In this document: positions 18,692 to 25,488 of the stretch, piece after piece
How the letters are laid out: each line of letters begins with the position of its first letter
Position numbering within the stretch: the stretch's first letter is position 1
Assembly (NCBI GenBank): GCA_937883755.1
Contig: CAKZYA010000006.1
Location: forward strand, 1 to 64,000
From: an uncultured Flammeovirgaceae bacterium
Lineage (GTDB): Bacteria; Bacteroidota; Bacteroidia; Cytophagales; Cyclobacteriaceae
Length of the DNA stretch: 64,000 bases
Reading direction: 5' to 3'
Made by a program: the position numbers and the translations under genes
Notes under the pieces: generated by a model
What the model was told of the DNA's origin: nothing
Databases searched by the model: none
Seen by the model: the letters and a program-made list of their open reading frames with translations, nothing else

Positions 18692-19765
18692 CTATAAATC
18701 AGAAAGGTATAGATGGTCATAGTGAACGATAGGTTTTTTATCCGATTGTCCCATCAGTTGTTGAGCTTGTGAAGCTGGATAATAAGACTTTCCTAGTCCG
18801 AAAACCTTGCCCTGATGTTTTAGCTGTACCACCTCGCCTTTAGAGAAATCTCCTTCTATCTTGATAACTCCTACCAATAGTAAGCTATTAGCCTGTTTTT
18901 GCTGGGTAAGTGCTTGATGAGCTCCTTCGTTTACATGGATGCTACCTTGCTGGGTATTTCCCGCCTGACCAATCCAGCGTTTCACTGTTGACACTTTTCG
19001 GGCAGGTAAAAAATGAGTACCCACTGGTTTTCCTATTAGAATATTTTCTAAAACATCCTTGGTTTGCCCGTTAGCAATATGCACCCCAATACCCAAATCG
19101 GCTAGCTTTCGAGCAATCCGGCTTTTAGTTCGCATACCACCCCGCCCGAAATCTGATTTCTCGGCTGAAATAAGTGCATTGAGGATTTGCTGAGGATGGA
19201 CTTCAGAAATAAGCTGTGCTCCCTCCTGACTAGGCGGACAGTCGTAAATACCATCTACATTAGTTAAAATAATCAGCCGTTGGGCATCCATCATGGAGGC
19301 GAGCAGACCGGCTAGCTCATCATTATCAGTAAACATTAACTCGGTGACCGATACCACATCATTTTCATTGACAATGGGCAGCGTGCTGTGCCGAAGAATT
19401 CCATCCAAGCAATTACGAATATTCAGGTAGTGCCGTCGGCTGCGAAAATCTTCCTTAGTGACCAGAATCTGAGCGCAGGAAATACCGTGTTCGGTAAATA
19501 AATTCCGGTACAACTGCATTAGCTGGGCTTGACCTACGGCGGCTAATACTTGCCGTTGTACCACTGGGTCGGTTTTTGGGAGAGGGGATACCTGTTGTCG
19601 CCCTGCCGTAACTGCTCCGGAAGAAACTAGTAGAACGTCATGGCCACGCTGGCGTAAATTGGCAATTTGCTGTACCAATGAGCGAAGCAAAGGATTATTA
19701 ATGGTACCATCTGGTTGGGCGATAACATTAGAACCAATCTTGACAATGAGAACAGGGCGATCCAC
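18692..19765 (-). CDS. proB: Glutamate 5-kinase
   Basis: Phosphorylates glutamate with ATP in the first step of proline synthesis. The amino-acid-kinase domain (about 1-260) has KIGSNV near the N terminus, LVSSGAVTAGR, the glutamate-binding IVNENDVVS, FTDNDELAGLLA, and the lysine/glycine loop FGRGGMRTKS. A PUA domain follows (about 268-357). The length of 357 aa fits the PUA-bearing type. No proA is adjacent, although proBA is usually an operon. It follows the DUF5777 gene by 31 bp on the same strand, so it may be cotranscribed with the cytochrome/YceI cluster. Confidence 0.95.
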   Translation of the reverse strand: MDRPVLIVKIGSNVIAQPDGTINNPLLRSLVQQIANLRQRGHDVLLVSSGAVTAGRQQVSPLPKTDPVVQRQVLAAVGQAQLMQLYRNLFTEHGISCAQILVTKEDFRSRRHYLNIRNCLDGILRHSTLPIVNENDVVSVTELMFTDNDELAGLLASMMDAQRLIILTNVDGIYDCPPSQEGAQLISEVHPQQILNALISAEKSDFGRGGMRTKSRIARKLADLGIGVHIANGQTKDVLENILIGKPVGTHFLPARKVSTVKRWIGQAGNTQQGSIHVNEGAHQALTQQKQANSLLLVGVIKIEGDFSKGEVVQLKHQGKVFGLGKSYYPASQAQQLMGQSDKKPIVHYDHLYLSDL

Positions 19766-19796
19766 TTTTTAATGGTAAAGATACCCTCGTCTTGCA

Positions 19797-20666
19797 TTAT
19801 TTCAACTGGAACACTCGGGAAATATTAAAGCCAAAATGAATATCACCGGAAAAGAAGTCTCCCGTAGTCTCGGTAATAAAACCTTCTTCTATCATAGATT
19901 GGGCGTTGGTAAGATGTAATTGAAACACGTGTCCGCCAGTCTCAATATCTACCCCTATGGCAAAAGCGTCGTTGTAAAGACTTTCGGTTTCAGCATTGGT
20001 TCGCAGAAAGTACTCAGCATTGAGTGATACTCGCTGGTTGAACTTATAACGACCACCTAAACCTAGCGCGAATAAATCGTTGGGATTTTCTCGTTTCTCT
20101 ACCAAGTTGCGATGCACCAATGTGGGTGTTAGCTGCAAAGAAAGCCGATTAGAAAATTTCCGGGCGATTAAGAATTGATAAGTATAATCCAGGCGGGAAG
20201 AAAAGGAGATATCTTGCTCGTTATTCCGAAGGGTATTAATGGCAATACTGCTAAAGCCAACTACACTCACCGGAATATTTTTTATCCCGCTTTGCTGCTG
20301 AAGCAGGCGAAATTTTACGTAACCATCGTAGGTTTTTTGAAAGGAGCTACGCCCAATTCCCACGTTAAGGAAGTCAGTGATACCATATTCTACTGCCAGC
20401 CGAACGTTAGCCCCATCTAAGCCAAAAAACTCGTAGGCTCCGCCATTGATCCGTCCAAAGCGGTGAGAAATGAGAGCCCCGAGCACTCCCTCGTGCCAAA
20501 ATTCTACTGAATGCCCATTGATAATTCGAGTGGCTTTGAAAGTAGCCTCAACCTGGTTTTGGGTAGGTTCAGCCTGGGCTTCCAGTTCTTGCAATAAATC
20601 ATCTTGGGCAAGTAGTAGCGAAGGCAATATGAAAAATAGTAGTAAAGGAAAGTTACGGTTAGGCAT
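19797..20666 (-). CDS. DUF5777 family beta-barrel protein
   Basis: Secreted, probably outer-membrane barrel protein of about 289 aa. The signal peptide begins at the methionine at 20664-20666 (MPNRNFPLLLFFILPSLLLAQ); an in-frame methionine further upstream would bury the signal peptide behind sequence overlapping yceI. From there on it is beta-strand-rich, with a C-terminal strand ending in Phe-Gln-Leu-Lys. Phrases HRFGRINGGAYEFFGLDGANVRLAVEYGI match DUF5777, a family I associate with c-type-cytochrome operons in Bacteroidota. It overlaps the YceI stop by 8 bp, implying coupled expression. Function unknown. Confidence 0.8.
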   Translation of the reverse strand: MPNRNFPLLLFFILPSLLLAQDDLLQELEAQAEPTQNQVEATFKATRIINGHSVEFWHEGVLGALISHRFGRINGGAYEFFGLDGANVRLAVEYGITDFLNVGIGRSSFQKTYDGYVKFRLLQQQSGIKNIPVSVVGFSSIAINTLRNNEQDISFSSRLDYTYQFLIARKFSNRLSLQLTPTLVHRNLVEKRENPNDLFALGLGGRYKFNQRVSLNAEYFLRTNAETESLYNDAFAIGVDIETGGHVFQLHLTNAQSMIEEGFITETTGDFFSGDIHFGFNISRVFQLK

Positions 20667-21198
20667 CAGCTTGGTAAGTAAAGTGGACAGTAACATCAAC
20701 AACTTCGGCAATATTATAGAAAACTACTTTCGGAATTTTGATCTTGTAATCGGCTACTTTAACTGGAAAAGTAGCGTGCATTTCCCACCCCTCGTTTTTA
20801 GGCTGAATCGTTCCTTCTACCTCGAGCGACTGGGTAATGCCATGAATAGTCATTTGTCCCTGGGCGGTTATGATCTGTGCACCGGATTGGTTGGCATCAA
20901 AACCCTGCAAAGTACCTGTAAAAGTAGCATTCGGATATTTATCTGACTCTAGGTAGTTTTCGTTAAAATGTTCCTGCATCAGGGCTTTCTCAAATGTAAA
21001 GCTTTTGATAGGAATGATGAACGCAATTTCACCGGTGCTAACATCAAAGATACTTTTGGCTTCAGTAGTTTTAGCTTCAATATCTTCTAAAGGCGCACTG
21101 GAATAGAATGATACTTGACTGGAGGCGAGTTGGTATCGCTGAGGGTAACCAGTCAGGCTACTTAGAAAGAAAATCAAAATAAAAAGAGCAGTTTTCAT
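20659..21198 (-). CDS. YceI family periplasmic lipid-binding protein
   Basis: A 179-aa secreted protein: signal peptide 1-20, then an eight-strand lipocalin-like YceI barrel. Characteristic phrases are VSFYSSAPLEDIEAKT, SGEIAFIIPIKSFTFEKALMQEHFNENYLESDKYPNATF and QGQMTIHGITQSLEVEG. YceI proteins bind isoprenoid lipids, quinone-like molecules or fatty amides in the periplasm. It sits between a cytochrome-like lipoprotein gene (5 bp gap) and the DUF5777 barrel (8 bp overlap), so all are one transcription unit. The ligand is not readable from sequence. Confidence 0.92.
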   Translation of the reverse strand: MKTALFILIFFLSSLTGYPQRYQLASSQVSFYSSAPLEDIEAKTTEAKSIFDVSTGEIAFIIPIKSFTFEKALMQEHFNENYLESDKYPNATFTGTLQGFDANQSGAQIITAQGQMTIHGITQSLEVEGTIQPKNEGWEMHATFPVKVADYKIKIPKVVFYNIAEVVDVTVHFTYQADA

Positions 21199-21203
21199 AG
21201 TCG

Positions 21204-21554
21204 TTAGTTTTCGTTAGCCCCCTGTTGCACCCAGCAGTCAATGGTCTGAATTTCAGCTTCCGTGAGAGTAATCCCCGAAGATGAGGGGGGCATAGTTCGG
21301 CTTTGGGTGCGATCGCGAATCCGATCAGCCCGACTAATAATGGTAGAAGTCTGCATAAGATTGGGCGGTTGTGCTCCCGATACATGGCAACCGGGTATGG
21401 CACAGTGAGCTTCAATGATCGGCTGCACATCCTGAGCGAAAGAAACAGTACTATTGCAATCATTTTCTCCAAATAGATCTTCTTCATTATCGTAGGCACA
21501 GGCACTTATAATTAAAAGGCCGAACGCAATTATTCTAATTGGCTGAATTCTCAT
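21204..21554 (-). CDS. Small c-type cytochrome-like lipoprotein (C-x4-C-H)
   Basis: A 116-aa lipoprotein. The signal peptide ends at a lipobox (IISAC, Cys19) followed by acidic residues (AYDNEED), similar to the lipoprotein export signals that send Bacteroidota lipoproteins to the cell surface. One heme-type motif with four-residue spacing is present (CAIPGCH), and a possible axial Met in RTMPPSSSG about 35 residues later. The C-terminal IQTIDCWVQQGA resembles the last helix of small cytochrome domains. The C-terminal half is closely similar to that of the neighbouring SprB-repeat protein. Heme attachment is inferred, not proven. Confidence 0.75.
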   Translation of the reverse strand: MRIQPIRIIAFGLLIISACAYDNEEDLFGENDCNSTVSFAQDVQPIIEAHCAIPGCHVSGAQPPNLMQTSTIISRADRIRDRTQSRTMPPSSSGITLTEAEIQTIDCWVQQGANEN

Positions 21555-21577
21555 ACTTTTTTGCTGAATTAAGGGGA

Positions 21578-22375
21578 TTAATTATTCTGGGCACCATCGT
21601 CTACCCAGCAAGCTATTTGGGTAATCTGTTCATCAGTCAGAGTGCGCCCTGAGCGGGAGGGTGGCATAGTACGGGCTTCGGTACGGCTCTTAATCCGGGC
21701 TGCTTCGTCTATGATATTTTCCGTTACAGAAAAGTCAGGGATATTTGTTCCTGCTACGTGACAGCCGGTTACAGCACAGTTAGTACTGATAATATCTTGA
21801 ATAGTATTGCTAAACGATACATCCGATGCAACCCGGACGGTAGTTTCAGCAAAGCAACCATCGGCATCCTGTACTGTTACGGTATAGTCACCAGGGGTTA
21901 GATTACTAAACTCAGCTGCACTTTGGAATTCGCCCTGATTGATTCGGTACTGATATTCGGGATTGCCTCCCTGAGCTTCCACAGTAAGTGATCCAACTGA
22001 TTCCAGACAAGCTGATGAGTTGGTGGCAATATTGCTAATCATCAAGTCGGACACTTCCTCATTGATAGTAACCAATAGGGTTGCCTCACAACCTCCTTCA
22101 TCTTGGGCTATAATTTGGTACGAGCCAGGTTCCAGGTTCTCAAAAGTTCCGCTGTTCTGAAGAGAGCCAGAACCTATTCGGTACATGACCGAGCCATTCT
22201 GCCCCTGAGTTGTAACTTCTACTGAGCCGGTGCTTTCACAACGGGCGGAAGTTTGGCTAACGATGTTTAGGGAAAAACTGCCATCGCAGGTAGGTTCATC
22301 GCTGTTATCGCAGCCGAAAGAAGCAAGTAGTAGTGCTACTCCCATCACCCGGAGGGGCGTTACTGGGTAATTCAT
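21578..22375 (-). CDS. Lipoprotein with SprB-type repeats and C-terminal cytochrome-like domain
   Basis: A 265-aa lipoprotein (lipobox Cys near residue 22, followed by DNSDEP, an acidic surface-export-like signal). Two SprB-like repeats follow (about 36-108 and 111-185), each of the pattern G-S-[VL]-[TE]-V ... Y-R-I ... F-x-N-L-x-P-G-x-Y-x-[IV]-x-[AV]-Q-D-x-x-G-C. The C-terminal domain (about 190-265) carries CAVTGCH and RTMPPSRSG, the same C-x4-C-H plus Met layout as the next gene. A repeat adhesin module fused to a heme domain is unusual. It heads the cytochrome - cytochrome - YceI - DUF5777 unit, with 23 bp to the next gene. Confidence 0.78.
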   Translation of the reverse strand: MNYPVTPLRVMGVALLLASFGCDNSDEPTCDGSFSLNIVSQTSARCESTGSVEVTTQGQNGSVMYRIGSGSLQNSGTFENLEPGSYQIIAQDEGGCEATLLVTINEEVSDLMISNIATNSSACLESVGSLTVEAQGGNPEYQYRINQGEFQSAAEFSNLTPGDYTVTVQDADGCFAETTVRVASDVSFSNTIQDIISTNCAVTGCHVAGTNIPDFSVTENIIDEAARIKSRTEARTMPPSRSGRTLTDEQITQIACWVDDGAQNN

Positions 22376-22411
22376 AACAGTACAGTTGTTGGTGAATAAT
22401 ACATAGTTAGG

Positions 22412-22444
22412 AAAAATAGTCCAGAACCAGTGATTCCGGACTAT
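22412..22444 (-). terminator. Terminator after the anti-sigma gene
   Basis: Stem of about 12-14 bp: 22416-22429 pairs with 22431-22444, with ATAGTCC/GGACTAT as its perfect outer part and two inner mismatches. The A-run at 22412-22416 gives a U-run on the minus strand directly after the stem. It separates the sigma/anti-sigma unit from the cytochrome unit. Confidence 0.65.
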
Positions 22445-22493
22445 CTGAAGCCTCTTGTCTGATCCAAAACAGAAGCATTGTTTTAATGGTGTC

Positions 22494-23678
22494 TCATCGT
22501 AGTTGATAATTTAGAGAAACAAACATACCCGTAGTGGCGAGTTTGATCTTTCCGAATCCCACTCCCGCTACGGGTATTTTTACAAATGGCTCCACTTGCA
22601 GAGCCCACCGTTTACTCAATAGCCGTTCGTAGCCTAGCGATAGATTGGCCACTTTAAAATAATGTTGGTTCTTGTTGCGCTCCCGATGCTCATAACTATA
22701 AGGTTTCTGTCCATTGCCTTTCTGGTATCGGTACACATAGTCTTCAGTTAACATTAAGTAGGATGATAACCCGCCACTGAAAAACACTCGGCTCCGAGGT
22801 AGATTGATTGCGTAGTATCGCAAGTTTATCGAGATATCCAGCACATCGCACTGGGCATCGATGGAGTTGGGTATCCGGTATTTCTTCCAATAGCCCGGGT
22901 AGGGTTTATAGGATTCTCCATTAGCCGTGTACACCTTGTTGGAAAAAATTACCCCGGTCTGAACACTCAGGCTGGGTACAATAAAGTGTTCTAATGTAAT
23001 TGCTGCTTTACTGCCTAGCTGAGAAGCTTTGCCTAAATTAATAGCACTGATGTCGGGCGAAACCCCAAAGCCAATTCGCCACCGTATATTGGGCAGATAA
23101 GTTTTTTTCTGATCAACTGGATAAACTTCGATTCTATCAGCTACTATTGGTAGCAACAAAGAGGGAATGATTGGCTCTACAGGATTTTGTCTGACGGACT
23201 TTCGATTCAGATACGAAATGCCAGAAGCATTCATCCAGGTTTCTGAAGAGGTTTGGAGTTCGGTAAGAGTAAAATTATCTGAGCTTGTTTCTTCATTACT
23301 ATCACGGTCTAAAACCAAAGTTTTCGGTTGATTTGTTGCTTTGTTTGCTGCCTCAGACTCCAAAGCAATGGGCTGACTATCAGCTGCATCCACGGAAGAG
23401 CCTAATACAGTTTCCTTATTTATCAATGCCTGTTTTTTGCTCAAGTCTTTTGTCACTGATATTGTCTCTTTCAGTGTGTGGTACCATAGCGCTGTACCGA
23501 CTGATCCACCTAGCAGAAGTAGCAAAGTAATCCCCACTACTATTCGAGTGGAAGTACCCCAACCACCTTGTGGGGGATTCAGTTTTCGGCGCATTTTCTC
23601 CCAAGCTCCTGGATTATAGGGAGCGCGATATTGCTCGGCTGCTTTTCGAAAGAAAGCATCAAAATTATGGTCGTTCAT
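22494..23678 (-). CDS. Trans-envelope anti-sigma factor with C-terminal beta-barrel-like domain (Dma-like)
   Basis: Probable dual-membrane-spanning anti-sigma factor, 394 aa. The N terminus (about 1-40, DAFFRKAAEQYRAPYNPGAWEKMRRKL) matches the anti-sigma-like segment seen in Bacteroidota partners of ECF sigma factors. One membrane segment follows (about 45-66), then a polar Ser/Thr/Asn-rich linker (about 70-190) and a C-terminal region of alternating beta-strands (about 195-394) like PorT/OmpA-type outer-membrane barrels. Such proteins (Dma) are described in Bacteroides thetaiotaomicron. The start at 23676-23678 gives an ATGA overlap with the sigma factor stop, so the two are translationally coupled; a methionine three codons upstream is the alternative. 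Confidence 0.75.
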   Translation of the reverse strand: MNDHNFDAFFRKAAEQYRAPYNPGAWEKMRRKLNPPQGGWGTSTRIVVGITLLLLLGGSVGTALWYHTLKETISVTKDLSKKQALINKETVLGSSVDAADSQPIALESEAANKATNQPKTLVLDRDSNEETSSDNFTLTELQTSSETWMNASGISYLNRKSVRQNPVEPIIPSLLLPIVADRIEVYPVDQKKTYLPNIRWRIGFGVSPDISAINLGKASQLGSKAAITLEHFIVPSLSVQTGVIFSNKVYTANGESYKPYPGYWKKYRIPNSIDAQCDVLDISINLRYYAINLPRSRVFFSGGLSSYLMLTEDYVYRYQKGNGQKPYSYEHRERNKNQHYFKVANLSLGYERLLSKRWALQVEPFVKIPVAGVGFGKIKLATTGMFVSLNYQLR

Positions 23679-24238
23679 ACCTTGCATGCTATCCGCTCAT
23701 TTTTTTGGATCATTATTCTTAGTTGAGCTCGTGCCCGCGAAAGGTTCGATTTAGAAGTTCCTACGGATATACTCAGGGTTTCCGCAATTTCTCCATGAGT
23801 GTAACCATCAATTGTAAAAAGGTTGAAAACAGTGCGGTACATAGGAGTTAATCGCTGTATTAGAGCATAAATCTCTTCATACGAAAGTTGACTAATGATA
23901 CTGGTTGCATCAGCAGTAATCTCAGGTTGAGTTTCAATTGGGACATGATGATGGTGTTTCTTTGTTTTGTGGTAATGGTTAATAGCGGTGTTAATCAGAA
24001 TACGCCGGAACCAAGCTTCAAATGATTGGTTTGTATCGAACTTATCAAGGCTTCGGTAGACTTTCATGAATCCATCATTCAACACTTCTACTGCTTCGTC
24101 TTCATTGGGAGTGTAGCGCAAGCAGATACTCATACCGTAGCCATAGTACTGCTGATATAACTGCTTTTGGCAGTCAGCCTTCTGGTTAATACACCCCTGG
24201 ATCAGAGTAAGAATATTCGTAGGCTGGGCTAAACTCAC
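23675..24238 (-). CDS. ECF RNA polymerase sigma factor
   Basis: Extracytoplasmic-function sigma-70 factor of about 187 aa. Region 2 has CLRYTPNEDEAVEVLNDGFMKVYRSLDKFDTNQSFEAWFRRILINTAINHYH (-10 recognition and core binding); region 4 has YTHGEIAETLSISVGTSKSNLSRARAQL (-35 recognition). I prefer the GTG at 24236-24238 as start (giving MSLAQPTNILTLIQGC). The first ATG, at 24316, would add a hydrophobic 26-residue tail unlike sigma factors and lies inside a terminator-like hairpin. The stop overlaps the anti-sigma start by ATGA. It probably autoregulates this pair and envelope genes. Confidence 0.88.
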   Translation of the reverse strand: MSLAQPTNILTLIQGCINQKADCQKQLYQQYYGYGMSICLRYTPNEDEAVEVLNDGFMKVYRSLDKFDTNQSFEAWFRRILINTAINHYHKTKKHHHHVPIETQPEITADATSIISQLSYEEIYALIQRLTPMYRTVFNLFTIDGYTHGEIAETLSISVGTSKSNLSRARAQLRIMIQKNERIACKV

Positions 24239-24303
24239 ATTGAGTATCTTTAAAGCAATACCGTACTGTTGAGATAACGGTTGCGTAAGCAAAGAAAAAT
24301 ACA

Positions 24304-24338
24304 AAAAAATAACCAACCTCTAAAAGAGATTGGTTATT
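24304..24338 (-). promoter_or_regulatory. Terminator-like hairpin in the sigma factor leader
   Basis: Arms 24308-24321 and 24325-24338 form a 14-bp stem with one mismatch, and the minus strand then runs into a U-rich tract (the A-run at 24303-24309). No minus-strand gene lies just upstream, so it would act in the sigma operon's own leader as an attenuator, or be a relic. Confidence 0.45.
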
Positions 24339-24543
24339 CGCGTATGAGACGTAATTCTACCTTCCTACTGTACCTACTAATCTATTTACCTATGAGAGAT
24401 TCTATTCTTTTTTTGTGATCTTTATTACTTAGTAGGGCAGTCCCGCTAAATGTCATCTCCAAATCGAAACTTTTTTTATTTTTTTCAAATGTTGAGTACA
24501 ATGGAAAAATATTTTGCATTGCTGTACTAAACTTCCTTTTTTC

Positions 24544-24551
24544 TAACTTTG
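24544..24551 (+). promoter_or_regulatory. -7 box of the mscS-like gene
   Basis: TAACTTTG, an exact TAnnTTTG match, with a TTG 22 bp upstream. It ends only 7 nt before the ATG at 24559, implying a leaderless or nearly leaderless mRNA. Confidence 0.5.
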
Positions 24552-24558
24552 CCCTTCA

Positions 24559-25488
24559 ATGGAAGAATCGGTACAAACCGTATGGGAGCAAATTGAGGAG
24601 TGGGTACTCATCGTATACCGATGGTTTACTACGGACTTTGCTATTGGCGGGCATCCTTTCGATCTAGTTGATATTATATCTCTTCTAGTCAGTATATATT
24701 TATTGATATATGTCTCTGGCAAATTCCGAAAGTTACTGGTCAACAACGTCCTGACCCGATATAATCTGGATATTGGTATCCGACAATCCATTGGTACTAT
24801 TGTTCGCTATCTGGTTCTCGTATTAGGTTTTACGGTAATTGTTCAGTCAGCAGGGATTGATCTTAGCTCATTAACCGTTTTAGCCGGAGCACTCGGGGTT
24901 GGACTTGGTTTTGGTTTACAGAACATTGCTAATAATTTCATCTCAGGACTAATTATCCTGTTTGAACGACCTATTAAAGTAGGCGATCGTATCGAGGTAG
25001 GAGGAGTTAACGGCGATGTGGTGAATATTTCAGCAAGAGCTACGACCGTTATTACCAATGATAATATTTCTATCATTGTCCCTAACTCTGAATTTATCTC
25101 ATCGCAGGTAATTAATTGGAGCCATAACGATCGGCGGGTGCGATTTCGTTATTCGGTGGGAGTTTCCTATGATGAAGATCCGGAGCAAGTAAAAGAGTTA
25201 CTCATGGAAGTAATGGACGAACACCCTGGTGTGCTGAAAAACCCTGCTCCAGACGTATGGTTTACCGAGTTTGGCGATAGCTCGCTCAATTTTAATATGA
25301 TGATTTGGACATCGATGTATGTACAACGACCGGATGATCTGCGAAGCCAGCTGTATTACTTAGTTTTCAAGAAGTTTAAAGAACACGGGGTTGAAATTCC
25401 GTTTCCGCAACGCGATTTGCACATTCGCAGTGGCGACCTGCCCGTAGAACTAAAAAACCACAATGGAATCAGTACAGATAAAACCTGA
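24559..25488 (+). CDS. MscS-family small-conductance mechanosensitive channel
   Basis: Inner-membrane tension-gated channel that releases solutes on hypo-osmotic shock, 309 aa. Membrane segments lie at about 36-53, 77-97 and 105-130. The pore helix has the Gly/Ala-rich LAGALGVGLGFGLQNIANNFISGLIILFERP, the hallmark of MscS TM3 and the start of the beta domain (VGDRIEVGGVNGDVVNI). The C-terminal alpha/beta domain (about 190-285) is complete. The last 26 bp overlap the start of the serine-pathway gene, so the two are probably cotranscribed. A -7 box directly abuts the start codon. Confidence 0.94.
   Translation: MEESVQTVWEQIEEWVLIVYRWFTTDFAIGGHPFDLVDIISLLVSIYLLIYVSGKFRKLLVNNVLTRYNLDIGIRQSIGTIVRYLVLVLGFTVIVQSAGIDLSSLTVLAGALGVGLGFGLQNIANNFISGLIILFERPIKVGDRIEVGGVNGDVVNISARATTVITNDNISIIVPNSEFISSQVINWSHNDRRVRFRYSVGVSYDEDPEQVKELLMEVMDEHPGVLKNPAPDVWFTEFGDSSLNFNMMIWTSMYVQRPDDLRSQLYYLVFKKFKEHGVEIPFPQRDLHIRSGDLPVELKNHNGISTDKT

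Noticed and set aside
18504-18722. Plus-strand open frame of 72 codons beside the proB terminator
   Set aside because: It overlaps the proB 3' end, starts directly after the minus-strand terminator hairpin, and its translation has no domain-like or signal-like features.
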